The notes under the pieces are model-generated. The model had not been told where the DNA came from and did no database searches. It saw only the letters and a list, made by a program, of their open reading frames with translations. Positions 9,863 through 19,720 of a DNA stretch of 64,000 nucleotides are shown piece by piece. A program made the position numbers and the translations under genes. Positions within the stretch are counted from its first letter, which is position 1. Every line of letters begins with the position of its first letter. The stretch comes from Arthrobacter agilis (GTDB lineage: Bacteria > Actinomycetota > Actinomycetes > Actinomycetales > Micrococcaceae): positions 310,001-374,000 of the forward strand of contig NZ_NFSC01000030.1 of the NCBI RefSeq assembly GCF_002157505.1, given 5' to 3'.

Positions 9863-12800
9863 GGACCCTTGGGAGTGGCTTTCCCTCGTCGACGCTGATG
9901 GGCCTTTCCTTTCGCGCGCTGCCCTCAAATCGGTGTTCCCTACCGGACTCGATCGACCGTACAACGCCATCGACGACGTCAACAGCACCTTCGTCTACGA
10001 GCACACGTTATGGTCGAAAGCGTGGGCTGCTGATCGAAGTCAGCCAGGAGCCACTAAGGACCTCGCCTGGCGCGACCGCTGGATTACAGCTGTTCTCCGC
10101 GATCTCCTGCAGTGGGGTGAGCATCTGAACGATCGACCCGACTCTACGATCGTCGCCAGTTCGCCTGACGGAGACGTAACGGTGCGCCCGTGGGCGGCGT
10201 TGGACACCGGTGACGGCCCGGACGCGCTGGTCATAGTTGTCGACCCGACCGACGATCTACGGCGAACCGGAGTCGACGGGTGGGCCGCCGACGCCATCGA
10301 CCGCACTGCCGCCCTCCTGCGTGAGGCGAAAGTCAGTGTCGGGCTGGTCACTGACGGCCGCTGGTGGGGCATCGTCTCCGCGGTCCAGAATGTCACCACA
10401 GCGAGCGGCGTCTTCGATTCGCTCATCTGGCGTGAGGAGCGGGACAGCAGAGATGCTTTCCTGGCCCTCGCCGGGCTGGTCTCACTCGCTGGTGGCGCCA
10501 CCGAGAAACGGCTTCCGAAACTGTTCGAGCTCAGCGTCGCGAGCGCGGAAGCAATTACCGAGGCCTTGGGCGACCAAGTCCGTCGCGCGGTCGAGCTCGT
10601 GCTCCAGGCAATGTCCGAATCACACTTGCGCGCGACCGCCAGCGGGGAGCCGTCTCCTCTCCCACCCGACGGTAAGCAAGTCTACGAAGCCGCAGTGTCC
10701 GTGCTGATGCGCGTCGTATTCCTCCTCTTCGCCGAGGAACGCGCCTTGCTGCCGCAGCACCAGATGTACCGCGACTCGTACGCCATCTCCGGAGTGCGCA
10801 TCAACCTGGAACAGTCGGCACAGAACGGCACCGAAGAAGCACTTGATCACACCTGGGAGACGTGGCATCGTCTACTCGCCGCCAGCACCGCTATATACTC
10901 CGGGGCCACCTTCGAGGACACCCGGATGCCGGCGTACGGCGGGTCGTTGTTCGATCCGAATCGTTTCCCATGGCTTCAAACCACGACTGCGGAGGGGCAG
11001 CTCGCCATACGCGTTTCTGACCGAGTCATGCTGCAAGTCCTCAGAGCCGTGCAGATCGCACGGGTAGCCGGGGAAGCCCGGCAACTGTCGTTCCGCGACC
11101 TCGACGTCGAGCAGATTGGCTACGTCTACGAGGGTCTGCTGGGCTACTCGGCTGAGTACACCAACGACGTTGTCGTCGGGCTCCAGGGTAAGAGTGGGTA
11201 TGAGCCCGAAATCACTCTGACCGATCTCCGCACTATCGCTGACCTCGCCACAGGAGGGGTGGACTTTGCCAAGAAGCTCATCGAACATTTGAGCAAAGCC
11301 CAACCCAACGCGAAGCCTGCTACAGCACGACAAATCGCTAAAGCATTCGATACGGATGACGCAACGAGCGCCGCAGACGCCCGCACTCGCCTCGGTTTCG
11401 TGCTTCTCGGTCGTACTGAGTTGGTCGACCAGCTCGCGCCGCTGCACGCCCTGATCCGAAACGATCTGCGTGATTTCCCATACGTGGTGCCTGCGGGCGG
11501 TCTGGTGATGACCGAGTCCCCTCAGCGAGCCAACACCGGAACCCACTACACTCCTCGGTCATTGGCCGAGGAGGTAGTACTTCACGCGCTGGAACCGCTC
11601 GTCTTCTCGCCTGGTCCCCTCGACTCCAAGAACAGGGATGATTGGGTCCTGAAGAGCTCCACCGAAATCCTCAACCTCAAGGTCGCAGACATCGCCGTCG
11701 GATCTGGTGCGTTTCTTGTTGCTGCGGCCCGATATCTCGCGGAACGCCTCATCGAAGCCCGTTCGAAGGAGGGACTCAGCGCGGCTGCCAATGAGGACGC
11801 AAAGCGGTGGGCCATACGCGAAGTAGTTGCTCGATGCCTTTACGGCGCAGACATCAATGGCATGGCCGTGGAAATGTGTAAGCTCTCGCTCTGGCTCGTC
11901 TCCATGGACCCTGGCAAGCCGTTTTCCTTCGTAGATGACCGAGTCTTCCACGGCAACTCCTTGCTCGGCATCACCAGTGAGCGGCAGCTACGAGCGCAGC
12001 ATATTGACCCCAGCCACAGCCGCGTCAACCAGCGAAAGCTCCTGCAGATCAACGTCGATAGTGATCTCGCACGTGCCGCTCAGCTCCGTCGAGAACTGTC
12101 CAGCGGCCAAGTCGACGATGGCGACCGGATGCGCTCCACCCGCGCCAAGCGGAAGCTTCTAGAAGAGTCCCGCGAAGTTACTGCGCGATTGCGCGACGTA
12201 GCTGACGGCATCATCGCGGCCGGACTCCGAGAAGGAGGCAAGCCGGGTAAGGCTCTAGAAGCCAGGTATGAAGACCTTGCCGACGCACTTTACATTGCGT
12301 ACCCGTCGAGTGGAGCCCTAGGTGACCGCAGCCGGCTCGATTCGGTCCTCAGCGTTGGGCTCACGCCCGCGGTCGACACCGGTGACTCCAGTTGGAAGCC
12401 GCTGCACTGGGTGATTGAGGCTCCCGATGTCATTCTCGACCACGGCGGCTTTGACGCAATCATTGGCAACCCACCATTCCTGGGAGGACAGAAACTAACA
12501 AGTGCTATGGGGACGGACATCCGGGACTGGCTGGTTTTTGTAATCGCTGCGGGAAGACGGGGAAGTGCTGACTTGGTCGCGTACTTCTTCTTGCGGGCCG
12601 CAGAATTGGTTCACCCGAAGCGCGGTCAGATAGGACTTGTAGCAACTAACACGGTCGCCCAGGGTGCTACGAGGGAGGTGGGACTGGACGCTCTTTTGAT
12701 AGACGGCCTCACGATACATCGGGCCGTGCAGAGCGCCTCCTGGCCCGCTCGGAGCGCAAATCTTCAATATGCTGCCGTATGGGGGGGATACGGCCTCCCA

Positions 12801-13889
12801 CAGGCTTTCTCTTGGGCAATCTCAGATGGGATAATTGTTCGCTCAATCTCATCCTTGCTTGAGCCTGAAGGAAGAATTTCAGGACCCCCTCAGGTTCTCT
12901 CCGAGAATTTGGGGACTGTATTTCAAGGCACAATTGCGCTCGGTGCTGGCTTCGCTGTAAGTGCAGCAGAGGCCACAGAAATGGTGCTACAAAGGCCTGC
13001 TAATCAAGTTGTGTTGCGCCCATACATGAATGGGGAGGATATGAACTCGCGACCCGATAGCTCTCCGAGCCGATTTGTCATCGACTTTCAGGACTGGGAC
13101 CTAGAAAAAGCCAGCGCCTATCCAGAACCGCTGAGAGTAGTGGAGAAACGAGTTAAGCCCGAGCGGCTTCGACAGAAGGATCCTGCAGCGCGCGAATACT
13201 GGTGGCGCTTTTTGCGGCGCAGAAACGAGCTCTATCGAACAATTGCACCGCTTGATCGAGTGGTTGCCATTACAATCGTCAGTAAGACGGTCATGCCACT
13301 CTCTGTTCCAAGCACCATGGTGTTTAGCAATGCGCTAGCGATCTTCGCCACTGACGATTTTGCCGATTTGGCGCTCCTGTCATCGATGCCCCACCAAACA
13401 TGGGCAATCAAGTATGGCTCTGGGATGCGCAACGACCCTCGGTACACGCCTTCCGACGTCTTCGAAACGCTCCCGCGGCCCGCTTACACCACGCCGATGC
13501 GTCGATTGGGTGAGACGTTGGATCGCGAACGCCGCCAAATCATGCTCCGCCGCGATCTGGGCCTCACCACGCTCTACAATCTCGTGAACGACCCCAACAT
13601 CATGGGTGATCCAGATGTCACCCGCCTGCGCGACATCCACGTCGCAATCGATCTGGCCGTAATGGAAGCGTACGGATGGACAGACATCCCACTGGACCAC
13701 GGGTTTCACACCTACCGTCAGATGGAGCGGTTTACTGTGAGCCCTGCTGCCCGTGTTGAAATTCTTGACCGCCTGTTGGAAGAGAATCACCGTCGAGCGG
13801 CGCTTGAGGCCTTGAATGGCGGCAAAGCAGTCCCTGCGATGGAGCTCGACCTTGATCCGGAGACTGCCCCTGAAGGAGCCATGTTCTAG
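9852..13889 (+). CDS. drmMI: DISARM class 1 N6-adenine DNA methyltransferase DrmMI
   Basis: The 1345-residue protein is an Eco57I/PglX-like gamma-type methylase. A long N-terminal region precedes THYTPRSLAEEVV (about residue 565), SAM-binding motif I (IAVGSGAFLVAA, about 615-627) and catalytic NPPF at about 873-876. The C-terminal target-recognition half follows. It should mark host DNA with N6-methyladenine so that DISARM spares it. ATG 9852 overlaps the end of drmD by 11 bases; a start at 9828 is possible but would give a longer overlap. The stretch from about 12,480 to 13,420 is visibly less GC-rich than the flanking gene, fitting a swapped target-recognition domain. The stop abuts the drmA start directly. 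Confidence 0.9.
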   Translation: MVTKDPWEWLSLVDADGPFLSRAALKSVFPTGLDRPYNAIDDVNSTFVYEHTLWSKAWAADRSQPGATKDLAWRDRWITAVLRDLLQWGEHLNDRPDSTIVASSPDGDVTVRPWAALDTGDGPDALVIVVDPTDDLRRTGVDGWAADAIDRTAALLREAKVSVGLVTDGRWWGIVSAVQNVTTASGVFDSLIWREERDSRDAFLALAGLVSLAGGATEKRLPKLFELSVASAEAITEALGDQVRRAVELVLQAMSESHLRATASGEPSPLPPDGKQVYEAAVSVLMRVVFLLFAEERALLPQHQMYRDSYAISGVRINLEQSAQNGTEEALDHTWETWHRLLAASTAIYSGATFEDTRMPAYGGSLFDPNRFPWLQTTTAEGQLAIRVSDRVMLQVLRAVQIARVAGEARQLSFRDLDVEQIGYVYEGLLGYSAEYTNDVVVGLQGKSGYEPEITLTDLRTIADLATGGVDFAKKLIEHLSKAQPNAKPATARQIAKAFDTDDATSAADARTRLGFVLLGRTELVDQLAPLHALIRNDLRDFPYVVPAGGLVMTESPQRANTGTHYTPRSLAEEVVLHALEPLVFSPGPLDSKNRDDWVLKSSTEILNLKVADIAVGSGAFLVAAARYLAERLIEARSKEGLSAAANEDAKRWAIREVVARCLYGADINGMAVEMCKLSLWLVSMDPGKPFSFVDDRVFHGNSLLGITSERQLRAQHIDPSHSRVNQRKLLQINVDSDLARAAQLRRELSSGQVDDGDRMRSTRAKRKLLEESREVTARLRDVADGIIAAGLREGGKPGKALEARYEDLADALYIAYPSSGALGDRSRLDSVLSVGLTPAVDTGDSSWKPLHWVIEAPDVILDHGGFDAIIGNPPFLGGQKLTSAMGTDIRDWLVFVIAAGRRGSADLVAYFFLRAAELVHPKRGQIGLVATNTVAQGATREVGLDALLIDGLTIHRAVQSASWPARSANLQYAAVWGGYGLPQAFSWAISDGIIVRSISSLLEPEGRISGPPQVLSENLGTVFQGTIALGAGFAVSAAEATEMVLQRPANQVVLRPYMNGEDMNSRPDSSPSRFVIDFQDWDLEKASAYPEPLRVVEKRVKPERLRQKDPAAREYWWRFLRRRNELYRTIAPLDRVVAITIVSKTVMPLSVPSTMVFSNALAIFATDDFADLALLSSMPHQTWAIKYGSGMRNDPRYTPSDVFETLPRPAYTTPMRRLGETLDRERRQIMLRRDLGLTTLYNLVNDPNIMGDPDVTRLRDIHVAIDLAVMEAYGWTDIPLDHGFHTYRQMERFTVSPAARVEILDRLLEENHRRAALEALNGGKAVPAMELDLDPETAPEGAMF

Positions 13890-16800
13890 ATGACCACCGA
13901 GACATCTTCCCTCCAACCAGCTACCTCCGCGCAAGTGCGCGACAAGCTCATCGACCTGTTGCAGCGCGACCTAATCGGCCCATGGGGTGAGTCGGATGAG
14001 ACGGTCAACGGCACGCCAAGAGCCCGCTACCTCGTCGGAGCGCTCGCGCCGGTGGCGATCGGTGACGGCGATCCTCCACCTCAGGCAAAGGCGCAGTCGG
14101 AAGTCAACAGCTCGGCCGACTTTCGTGACTCTGACGCCGCGACAGTCGTAAACACAGACGCAGGCAATGACGTGCAAGGCGTTCCGGAGGAAACTGAAGA
14201 AGCTGTCACTGATGCAGGCGGCGGTGACGCGGACGAGGACCGGGGCCCAGAGTCCAAACTCATCGCCCCTTCGTCGATGGGTCTCCGCTTCCAGGTCGGT
14301 CCGGAGGTGGACAACCTTGTCTTCACGGCGAAGTGGGGTCAGTACGAGTCCCGCCGAGAGACAGATGAAGAAGGGCGTACTCAGACTTTCTACGACCGTT
14401 CAGAGTATGTCAAACCTCGGACAATCAGCATCGCGAACGTTGGTCGCGAGCAGACTTACACCGAGGTAATCGTCGAGGGCCATGTGGCGATATCTGTCGA
14501 GGTTTTCGACCACGACGGGCTGCGGGTGGTCGAAGCCGCACTCCAGAACACCAAGGTCACTGGAAAAGAGCTCCCGCCCAAGGTGTGGCTGTTCCAAACT
14601 CAGTTGGAGGTCAGCGCCGTCGACGGAAGTGCCGTCTTCCGCCCCACCCGCGACGCACTTGTACAGGCCCGTGACTTCGGCGACCCGGAGGTGCTCCAGC
14701 TCGATCTTCTGTACCGCGACCGTCTCGAGTTCGCCGTCGGACGCACGGCCTCCGCTACATGGACTCTGCCAGATCCGGCTTCCCGCACGGCCGCCGCAGT
14801 GCGAACCACCTGGTTACCGACAGCCGAAGTCCCACAAACCCTTGCTCCCACCATCTCCGGCGCAGAGATGAGTATGCGCCTACTGATGGACGCGTCCCCT
14901 CACGAGCTAGGAACGTACCTCAAGCCGTTGATAGACGGCTACGAAGAATGGCTGGGTGACCGACGCGTCGATGCCGAGGCACTGCCGGAGCACCTTCGAG
15001 AGGTTGCCGAGAGCGGAATCATGGACGGCGAGGACGCGCTCGAGCGTCTGCGTGCCGGCCTCGATCTGCTGACGGATCCTGACCCGACCGCCCACGCAAG
15101 CGAAGAAGCACGTAAGGCCTTCGCCTTCATGAACCGCACCATGCGGGAGCAGCGCATCCGCTCGCAGATTGCAGCGCTCCGAAATGCCGACCGTGACATC
15201 ACCGTCAAGGATGCGACGATGGTGATCGAAGGGAAAGGTGACAACGCGGCATCTTGGCGGGCATTCCAGCTCGCGTTCATCCTGATGCAGCTGCCCTCGA
15301 TCGTCGACCCGACCGTGCCTCGGCGGTCCGGGGACCTGCCCCGGGCGGAGCTGCTGTTCTTCCCCACCGGTGGCGGCAAGACCGAGGCCTACCTGGGGCT
15401 CGCGGCCTTCACATTCGGCATACGTCGCCTTCAAGGCGTCATCGATACACCAGGTGGCCTCATCGATGGCCGCGACGGTGTCGCCGTGCTGATGCGCTAC
15501 ACGCTACGGTTGCTCACCTCTCAGCAGTTCCTGCGCGCCACGACGCTCATGTGTGCCGCTGAGCTCGTACGACGTGGAGACCCCACCACGTGGGGTCAGG
15601 AACCGTTCCGCATCGGTCTGTGGGTAGGCTCAAGCGTCAGCCCGAAACGCTTCTTGGAAGCCGAGCAACAAGTACGTGACGTACGCAACGACGACGGCAA
15701 CTCCGCCTACGGACTCACGGTGCTTCAGTTCAGCAGTTGTCCATGGTGCGGGACGCCGATCAACCCCAAGGCGGATGTCGTTGCCGTGAAAACGACTCAG
15801 CGCATCCATGTCTACTGCGGGGACAAGATGGGACGGTGCCCGTTCTCTGCGGGAGGCAGTGCAGCGGACGGTCTTCCCGTGCTGACTGTCGATGACGAGA
15901 TCTACCGAAACCCACCGACATTCCTGTTGGCGACCGTCGACAAGTTCGCACGACTAGCCCGCGAAGGTGAGGCCGCGAGCCTGTTCGGCTATGTCTCTCA
16001 GCGTTGTGAGCGGCACGGCTACAAGCACCCGGACACAATGACCTCGGTATGCGGAGCCAGTGTTCATACTTCCAAGTCGGAGGGCGGCCGCGTCTATCCG
16101 AAGGCAACGGTCAGGTCCGTGGACCGGTTACGCCCGCCAGATCTCATCATTCAGGACGAGCTCCACCTCATCACCGGAGCCCTCGGTACCGCAGTGGGAT
16201 TGTTCGAAGCAGCAATAGACACCCTGTCGACATGGGAAAAGGGCCCTGCTGACAGCGCAGCACTTGTGAAGCCCCTCGTCATCGCTTCCACCGCGACGGT
16301 GCGGAACGCTCGTGATCAGGTGTTGAAGCTGTACGCGCGCCAGGTACAGATCTTCCCGCCGCAAGTCCTGTCAGTGACGGACACCTTCTTCTCGAAGGAA
16401 GTCTCCATCAGTGAGAAGGACCCCGGGCGGCGTTATATCGGGGTCTGTGCTCACGGAGCACGTCTCACCCTCGCGGAAATTCGAGTCAGTGAGATTTTGC
16501 TTCTGGCCGGACAGAAGCTGTTCGACGACCACGGGGCTGCCGCTGAGCCGTACGTGACCTTGGTTGATTACTTCTCGGCCACCCGGGAGCTGGCAGGAAT
16601 GCGCCGCTATCTCGAGGACGACATCGTCACACGAACCAGTAACCCCGACAAAGACTCGGGCTACCCGCGACGCGGGTCCAGCGGGTTACGGATCGGGGAA
16701 TTGACTTCCCGTATCTCGTCTGCGGATATCTCAAAGACGCTCACCAACCTCGGTGTTCCCTTTGACCCGGAACGGGACACGACTACTGCTAAACGGCAGT

Positions 16801-17627
16801 ATGGCGAACTGGCAGCACTGGCCAAAAAGGCCAGAAAGAAGTTGCCTCCGCGGGACATGCCTTACGATGTCGTCCTCGCAACGTCGATGCTCCAAGTAGG
16901 CGTGGATGTGCCGCGGCTTGGCTTGATGCTGGTGGTTGGTCAACCGAAGAACACTGCGGAGTATATTCAGGCGTCGTCGCGCGTTGGCCGCGAAGCCTCT
17001 AAACCTGGTCTTGTGGTGACGTTGGCCAACCGGTCCAGGCCCCGGGACATGGCGCACTACGAGCAGTTCGAGCACTACCACGACACTTTCTACGCACACG
17101 TCGAGGCGCTGTCAGTGACCCCGTTCTCCGATGCCGCTTTGGAGCGCGGCCTCACTGGCGTTCTGGTGTCGGCGGCCCGCGTCGCTGACCAACGGAATGC
17201 CCCTTCCCTATCGCCCGAGACCGGCGCCGGCACGATTGCCCAGCGGCGACTCTCTGTGGACACCCTCGTGGATCGGCTTGTAACGCGAATCAAAATCGCC
17301 AGCGGCGGTGATGAGACGGTCGCTGAGGAGGCCAGGAGCAAGTTGATTCTGCGTCTCGACAAATGGACGGATGAGTCTGACAAGTGGTCGGGCGCATTGA
17401 CATACCAGAAGGACTCCGTAGGTGGTGGCCAGATCGTGTCACCACTGCTTGTGAGTCCTGAGACAGTGGCTCCGGACGAAGACAGTCGCCTGTTTCAGGT
17501 GGCTAATTCGATGCGCGAAGTGCAGCCTGAGATCAACTTGCTTGTGACACCGGCTGTCGGCAAATTGGCGGAGCCGCTGAGTGCAGGGGCACCGAAATGG
17601 ATCTTCTCGAAGAAGGATGCAAAATGA
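13890..17627 (+). CDS. drmA: DISARM helicase DrmA
   Basis: The 1245-residue protein has Walker A (FFPTGGGKTEAYLGL, about 490-504), a DELH box in place of DEAH (IIQDELHLITG, about 751-761), a zinc-binding insertion (CPWCGTP and CGDKMGRCPF), and a C-terminal helicase part ending in SSRVGREASKPG. Residues 1-330 are acidic at about 50-110 and lack a named domain. DrmA is a DISARM core component that forms a DNA-binding complex with DrmB. ATG 13890 follows the drmMI stop without a gap, with AAGGAG at 13,873. Its TGA overlaps the drmB ATG in an ATGA arrangement. Confidence 0.92.
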   Translation: MTTETSSLQPATSAQVRDKLIDLLQRDLIGPWGESDETVNGTPRARYLVGALAPVAIGDGDPPPQAKAQSEVNSSADFRDSDAATVVNTDAGNDVQGVPEETEEAVTDAGGGDADEDRGPESKLIAPSSMGLRFQVGPEVDNLVFTAKWGQYESRRETDEEGRTQTFYDRSEYVKPRTISIANVGREQTYTEVIVEGHVAISVEVFDHDGLRVVEAALQNTKVTGKELPPKVWLFQTQLEVSAVDGSAVFRPTRDALVQARDFGDPEVLQLDLLYRDRLEFAVGRTASATWTLPDPASRTAAAVRTTWLPTAEVPQTLAPTISGAEMSMRLLMDASPHELGTYLKPLIDGYEEWLGDRRVDAEALPEHLREVAESGIMDGEDALERLRAGLDLLTDPDPTAHASEEARKAFAFMNRTMREQRIRSQIAALRNADRDITVKDATMVIEGKGDNAASWRAFQLAFILMQLPSIVDPTVPRRSGDLPRAELLFFPTGGGKTEAYLGLAAFTFGIRRLQGVIDTPGGLIDGRDGVAVLMRYTLRLLTSQQFLRATTLMCAAELVRRGDPTTWGQEPFRIGLWVGSSVSPKRFLEAEQQVRDVRNDDGNSAYGLTVLQFSSCPWCGTPINPKADVVAVKTTQRIHVYCGDKMGRCPFSAGGSAADGLPVLTVDDEIYRNPPTFLLATVDKFARLAREGEAASLFGYVSQRCERHGYKHPDTMTSVCGASVHTSKSEGGRVYPKATVRSVDRLRPPDLIIQDELHLITGALGTAVGLFEAAIDTLSTWEKGPADSAALVKPLVIASTATVRNARDQVLKLYARQVQIFPPQVLSVTDTFFSKEVSISEKDPGRRYIGVCAHGARLTLAEIRVSEILLLAGQKLFDDHGAAAEPYVTLVDYFSATRELAGMRRYLEDDIVTRTSNPDKDSGYPRRGSSGLRIGELTSRISSADISKTLTNLGVPFDPERDTTTAKRQYGELAALAKKARKKLPPRDMPYDVVLATSMLQVGVDVPRLGLMLVVGQPKNTAEYIQASSRVGREASKPGLVVTLANRSRPRDMAHYEQFEHYHDTFYAHVEALSVTPFSDAALERGLTGVLVSAARVADQRNAPSLSPETGAGTIAQRRLSVDTLVDRLVTRIKIASGGDETVAEEARSKLILRLDKWTDESDKWSGALTYQKDSVGGGQIVSPLLVSPETVAPDEDSRLFQVANSMREVQPEINLLVTPAVGKLAEPLSAGAPKWIFSKKDAK

Positions 17628-19720
17628 GCCAGGTCGTAGCGGACGAGTCAGCCGGCGTTGCGGGAGTGGTGGCAAACCCCTTCGGGGAACTGGAAGCTAT
17701 CCCCGGGAAGAACCACAGTCGTGTCGGTTCAGTGCGACCCAGCGCTTTGTTGTACACATCGGGCATAGGGGCCACAGTTGACATGCCTCACATCGCGGTG
17801 ATGCCTCAGGGGCTCGACGCGTGGGAGATTGCATACTCGAAGCAGGGAGGCCCACAACTTGTTCTGGTGCCACGACTGCTCGATGCAGTGCGCAAGGTTC
17901 TGCCGCGGGTAGAAGAGCTCCGGCAGCCCCCATGGCTGCCGGAAAAAGCTTATGAGAGCGGCACACCCATCGGAATTCCGACCCGTGTGTTTCCGCAGTG
18001 GCTGCGCTGTACCGGCTGCGACCTCCTGGCACCTGTTTCGGAGTCGCCCAAGTTCGAGTTCGTGAACACGAGCAGGCATCGGCCTGATAAAGCGCAGTTT
18101 GTCCACAAGTCGTGTAAAGGCCGGCCAAAGAAGGGGCAGAGACAAGGAACTCTCGACGCGCGTGACCGTTTGGCTGTGCCCGCGCGGTACTTGATTGCGT
18201 GCACGGATGGACACCTCGACGAGTTTCCGTATGTCGAATGGGTGCACGGCGCCGACGGCGAGCCCGTGAAGTGCAAGGTAGCCAAGCCAGAAATGCGAAT
18301 GATGGAGTGGCGCTCGAACCTCGGACCGCAGGTGAAGATCTCTTGTGCAGCCTGTGACGCTTCGCGCAATATCGCGGAGTTGACGCGGGCCGGCGGAGAA
18401 GACATGCTCCCGGACTGCCGTGGGCGGCACCCACACCTTCCTACTTACGCGCCGGCCGACAGCCCATGTCAGGCGGACGTACGACTCATGCTGCTAGGCG
18501 CCGCTAACCAGTGGTTTCCCGCCTCGGTGAGTGTCCTCGTACTGCCCGCACGCAAACACGTCACAGCCATTGACGTTGCAGAGACGGTCAAGGGCTTGCC
18601 GGCCGCCACTTTCGCTGACGTGCAGACGATCGATGATCTACTTGGGTGGCGGAAGTTCGGCCCGAAGGATATCCGTTCACTCTTCGAAGGCATTGCAGAT
18701 GATGCGCTCTGGAACGGGATCGAGGTTGCGCGAGGCCATGCCACTGCCGCGGCCAACACCGACGCCCCAACCACTCCGTCAGGTTTTGACCCGATCAGCC
18801 TTCTCGAGCCCGAGTGGGACACTCTCGTCCACCCCGAAGATTTCGAACGCGAAGACCGCAGGGCTGGCTTCCGCGTCCGCGCTGTGGACGTAGCCAGCGC
18901 CCTGCAACCGGTACTTTCGGATGTAGTCGCAGTGGAGCGAGTCAAGAAAGCGAACGCCTTCATAGGCTTCACTCGAATTGATGCCTTGGACCGAGTCGGT
19001 GACGCTTCCAACCGGATTGCTCCCCTCGTGCAGTCCGGTAACCCGAAGTGGGTTCCAGCGACGGAGGACCGCGGCGAAGGAGTGTTTCTGCGGTTCGACG
19101 AGGCGGTGATTCGGGCGTGGGAGGACGATGTGCTCGACTCCGACGTGTGGAAGGCGCACCTTGCAGCACATGAGCGAAATGTGGGGCGTCGACAAAGTCG
19201 CACGGCAGAGAAGATCGATGCCGCCGATCGGATGCCGCCGCCGCGGTACTGGGCGATGCACACGATGTCACATCTGCTCATCCGTGAGATGGCGATGTCG
19301 AGCGGCTATGGCTCGGCATCCCTGTCGGAGCGCCTGTATGCATGGCGGGGAACGGAAGACCGAGAAGCTGCCGCAGGCATTCTTATCGCCACAACCTCTC
19401 CTGATAGCGAAGGAACCCTGGGGGGGCTGGTGGACCTGGCAAGAACAGACCGGCTGGAGAAAGTGTTCCGAGATGCATTGCGGCGAGCGGAACGTTGTTC
19501 CTCGGACCCGATTTGTGCGCACCGAGTGCCCAGCGGTCAGGAAGACTTTCTCCATGGAGCCGCCTGCCACTTCTGCTTGTTCGTGTCAGAAACGTCGTGT
19601 GAGAAGGCGAACCGATTCCTGGATCGTCGGTTCGCACTGACGCTCAATGCAGGGCCCGAGTACGCGGTCAATGGCTTGTTCCATTCAGTGGTTGCAACCA
19701 TTAGAGAACAAGTAGAGTGA
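17624..19720 (+). CDS. drmB: DISARM DUF1998 protein DrmB
   Basis: From ATG 17624 (ATGA overlap with drmA) the protein is 698 residues. It starts with a motif common in DrmB (VRPSALLYTSGIGATVDMP). Cysteine pairs at CTGCD and CAACD suggest zinc binding, and the DUF1998 end contains a cysteine cluster (CSSDPICAHR, then CHFCLFVSETSCEKAN) and HTMSHLLIREM. DrmB works with DrmA as the sensing and loading complex of DISARM. A start at 17597 is in frame but would overlap drmA by 31 bases; the coupled ATGA start is preferred. The stop overlaps the drmC GTG in a GTGA arrangement. Confidence 0.92.
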   Translation: MSQVVADESAGVAGVVANPFGELEAIPGKNHSRVGSVRPSALLYTSGIGATVDMPHIAVMPQGLDAWEIAYSKQGGPQLVLVPRLLDAVRKVLPRVEELRQPPWLPEKAYESGTPIGIPTRVFPQWLRCTGCDLLAPVSESPKFEFVNTSRHRPDKAQFVHKSCKGRPKKGQRQGTLDARDRLAVPARYLIACTDGHLDEFPYVEWVHGADGEPVKCKVAKPEMRMMEWRSNLGPQVKISCAACDASRNIAELTRAGGEDMLPDCRGRHPHLPTYAPADSPCQADVRLMLLGAANQWFPASVSVLVLPARKHVTAIDVAETVKGLPAATFADVQTIDDLLGWRKFGPKDIRSLFEGIADDALWNGIEVARGHATAAANTDAPTTPSGFDPISLLEPEWDTLVHPEDFEREDRRAGFRVRAVDVASALQPVLSDVVAVERVKKANAFIGFTRIDALDRVGDASNRIAPLVQSGNPKWVPATEDRGEGVFLRFDEAVIRAWEDDVLDSDVWKAHLAAHERNVGRRQSRTAEKIDAADRMPPPRYWAMHTMSHLLIREMAMSSGYGSASLSERLYAWRGTEDREAAAGILIATTSPDSEGTLGGLVDLARTDRLEKVFRDALRRAERCSSDPICAHRVPSGQEDFLHGAACHFCLFVSETSCEKANRFLDRRFALTLNAGPEYAVNGLFHSVVATIREQVE

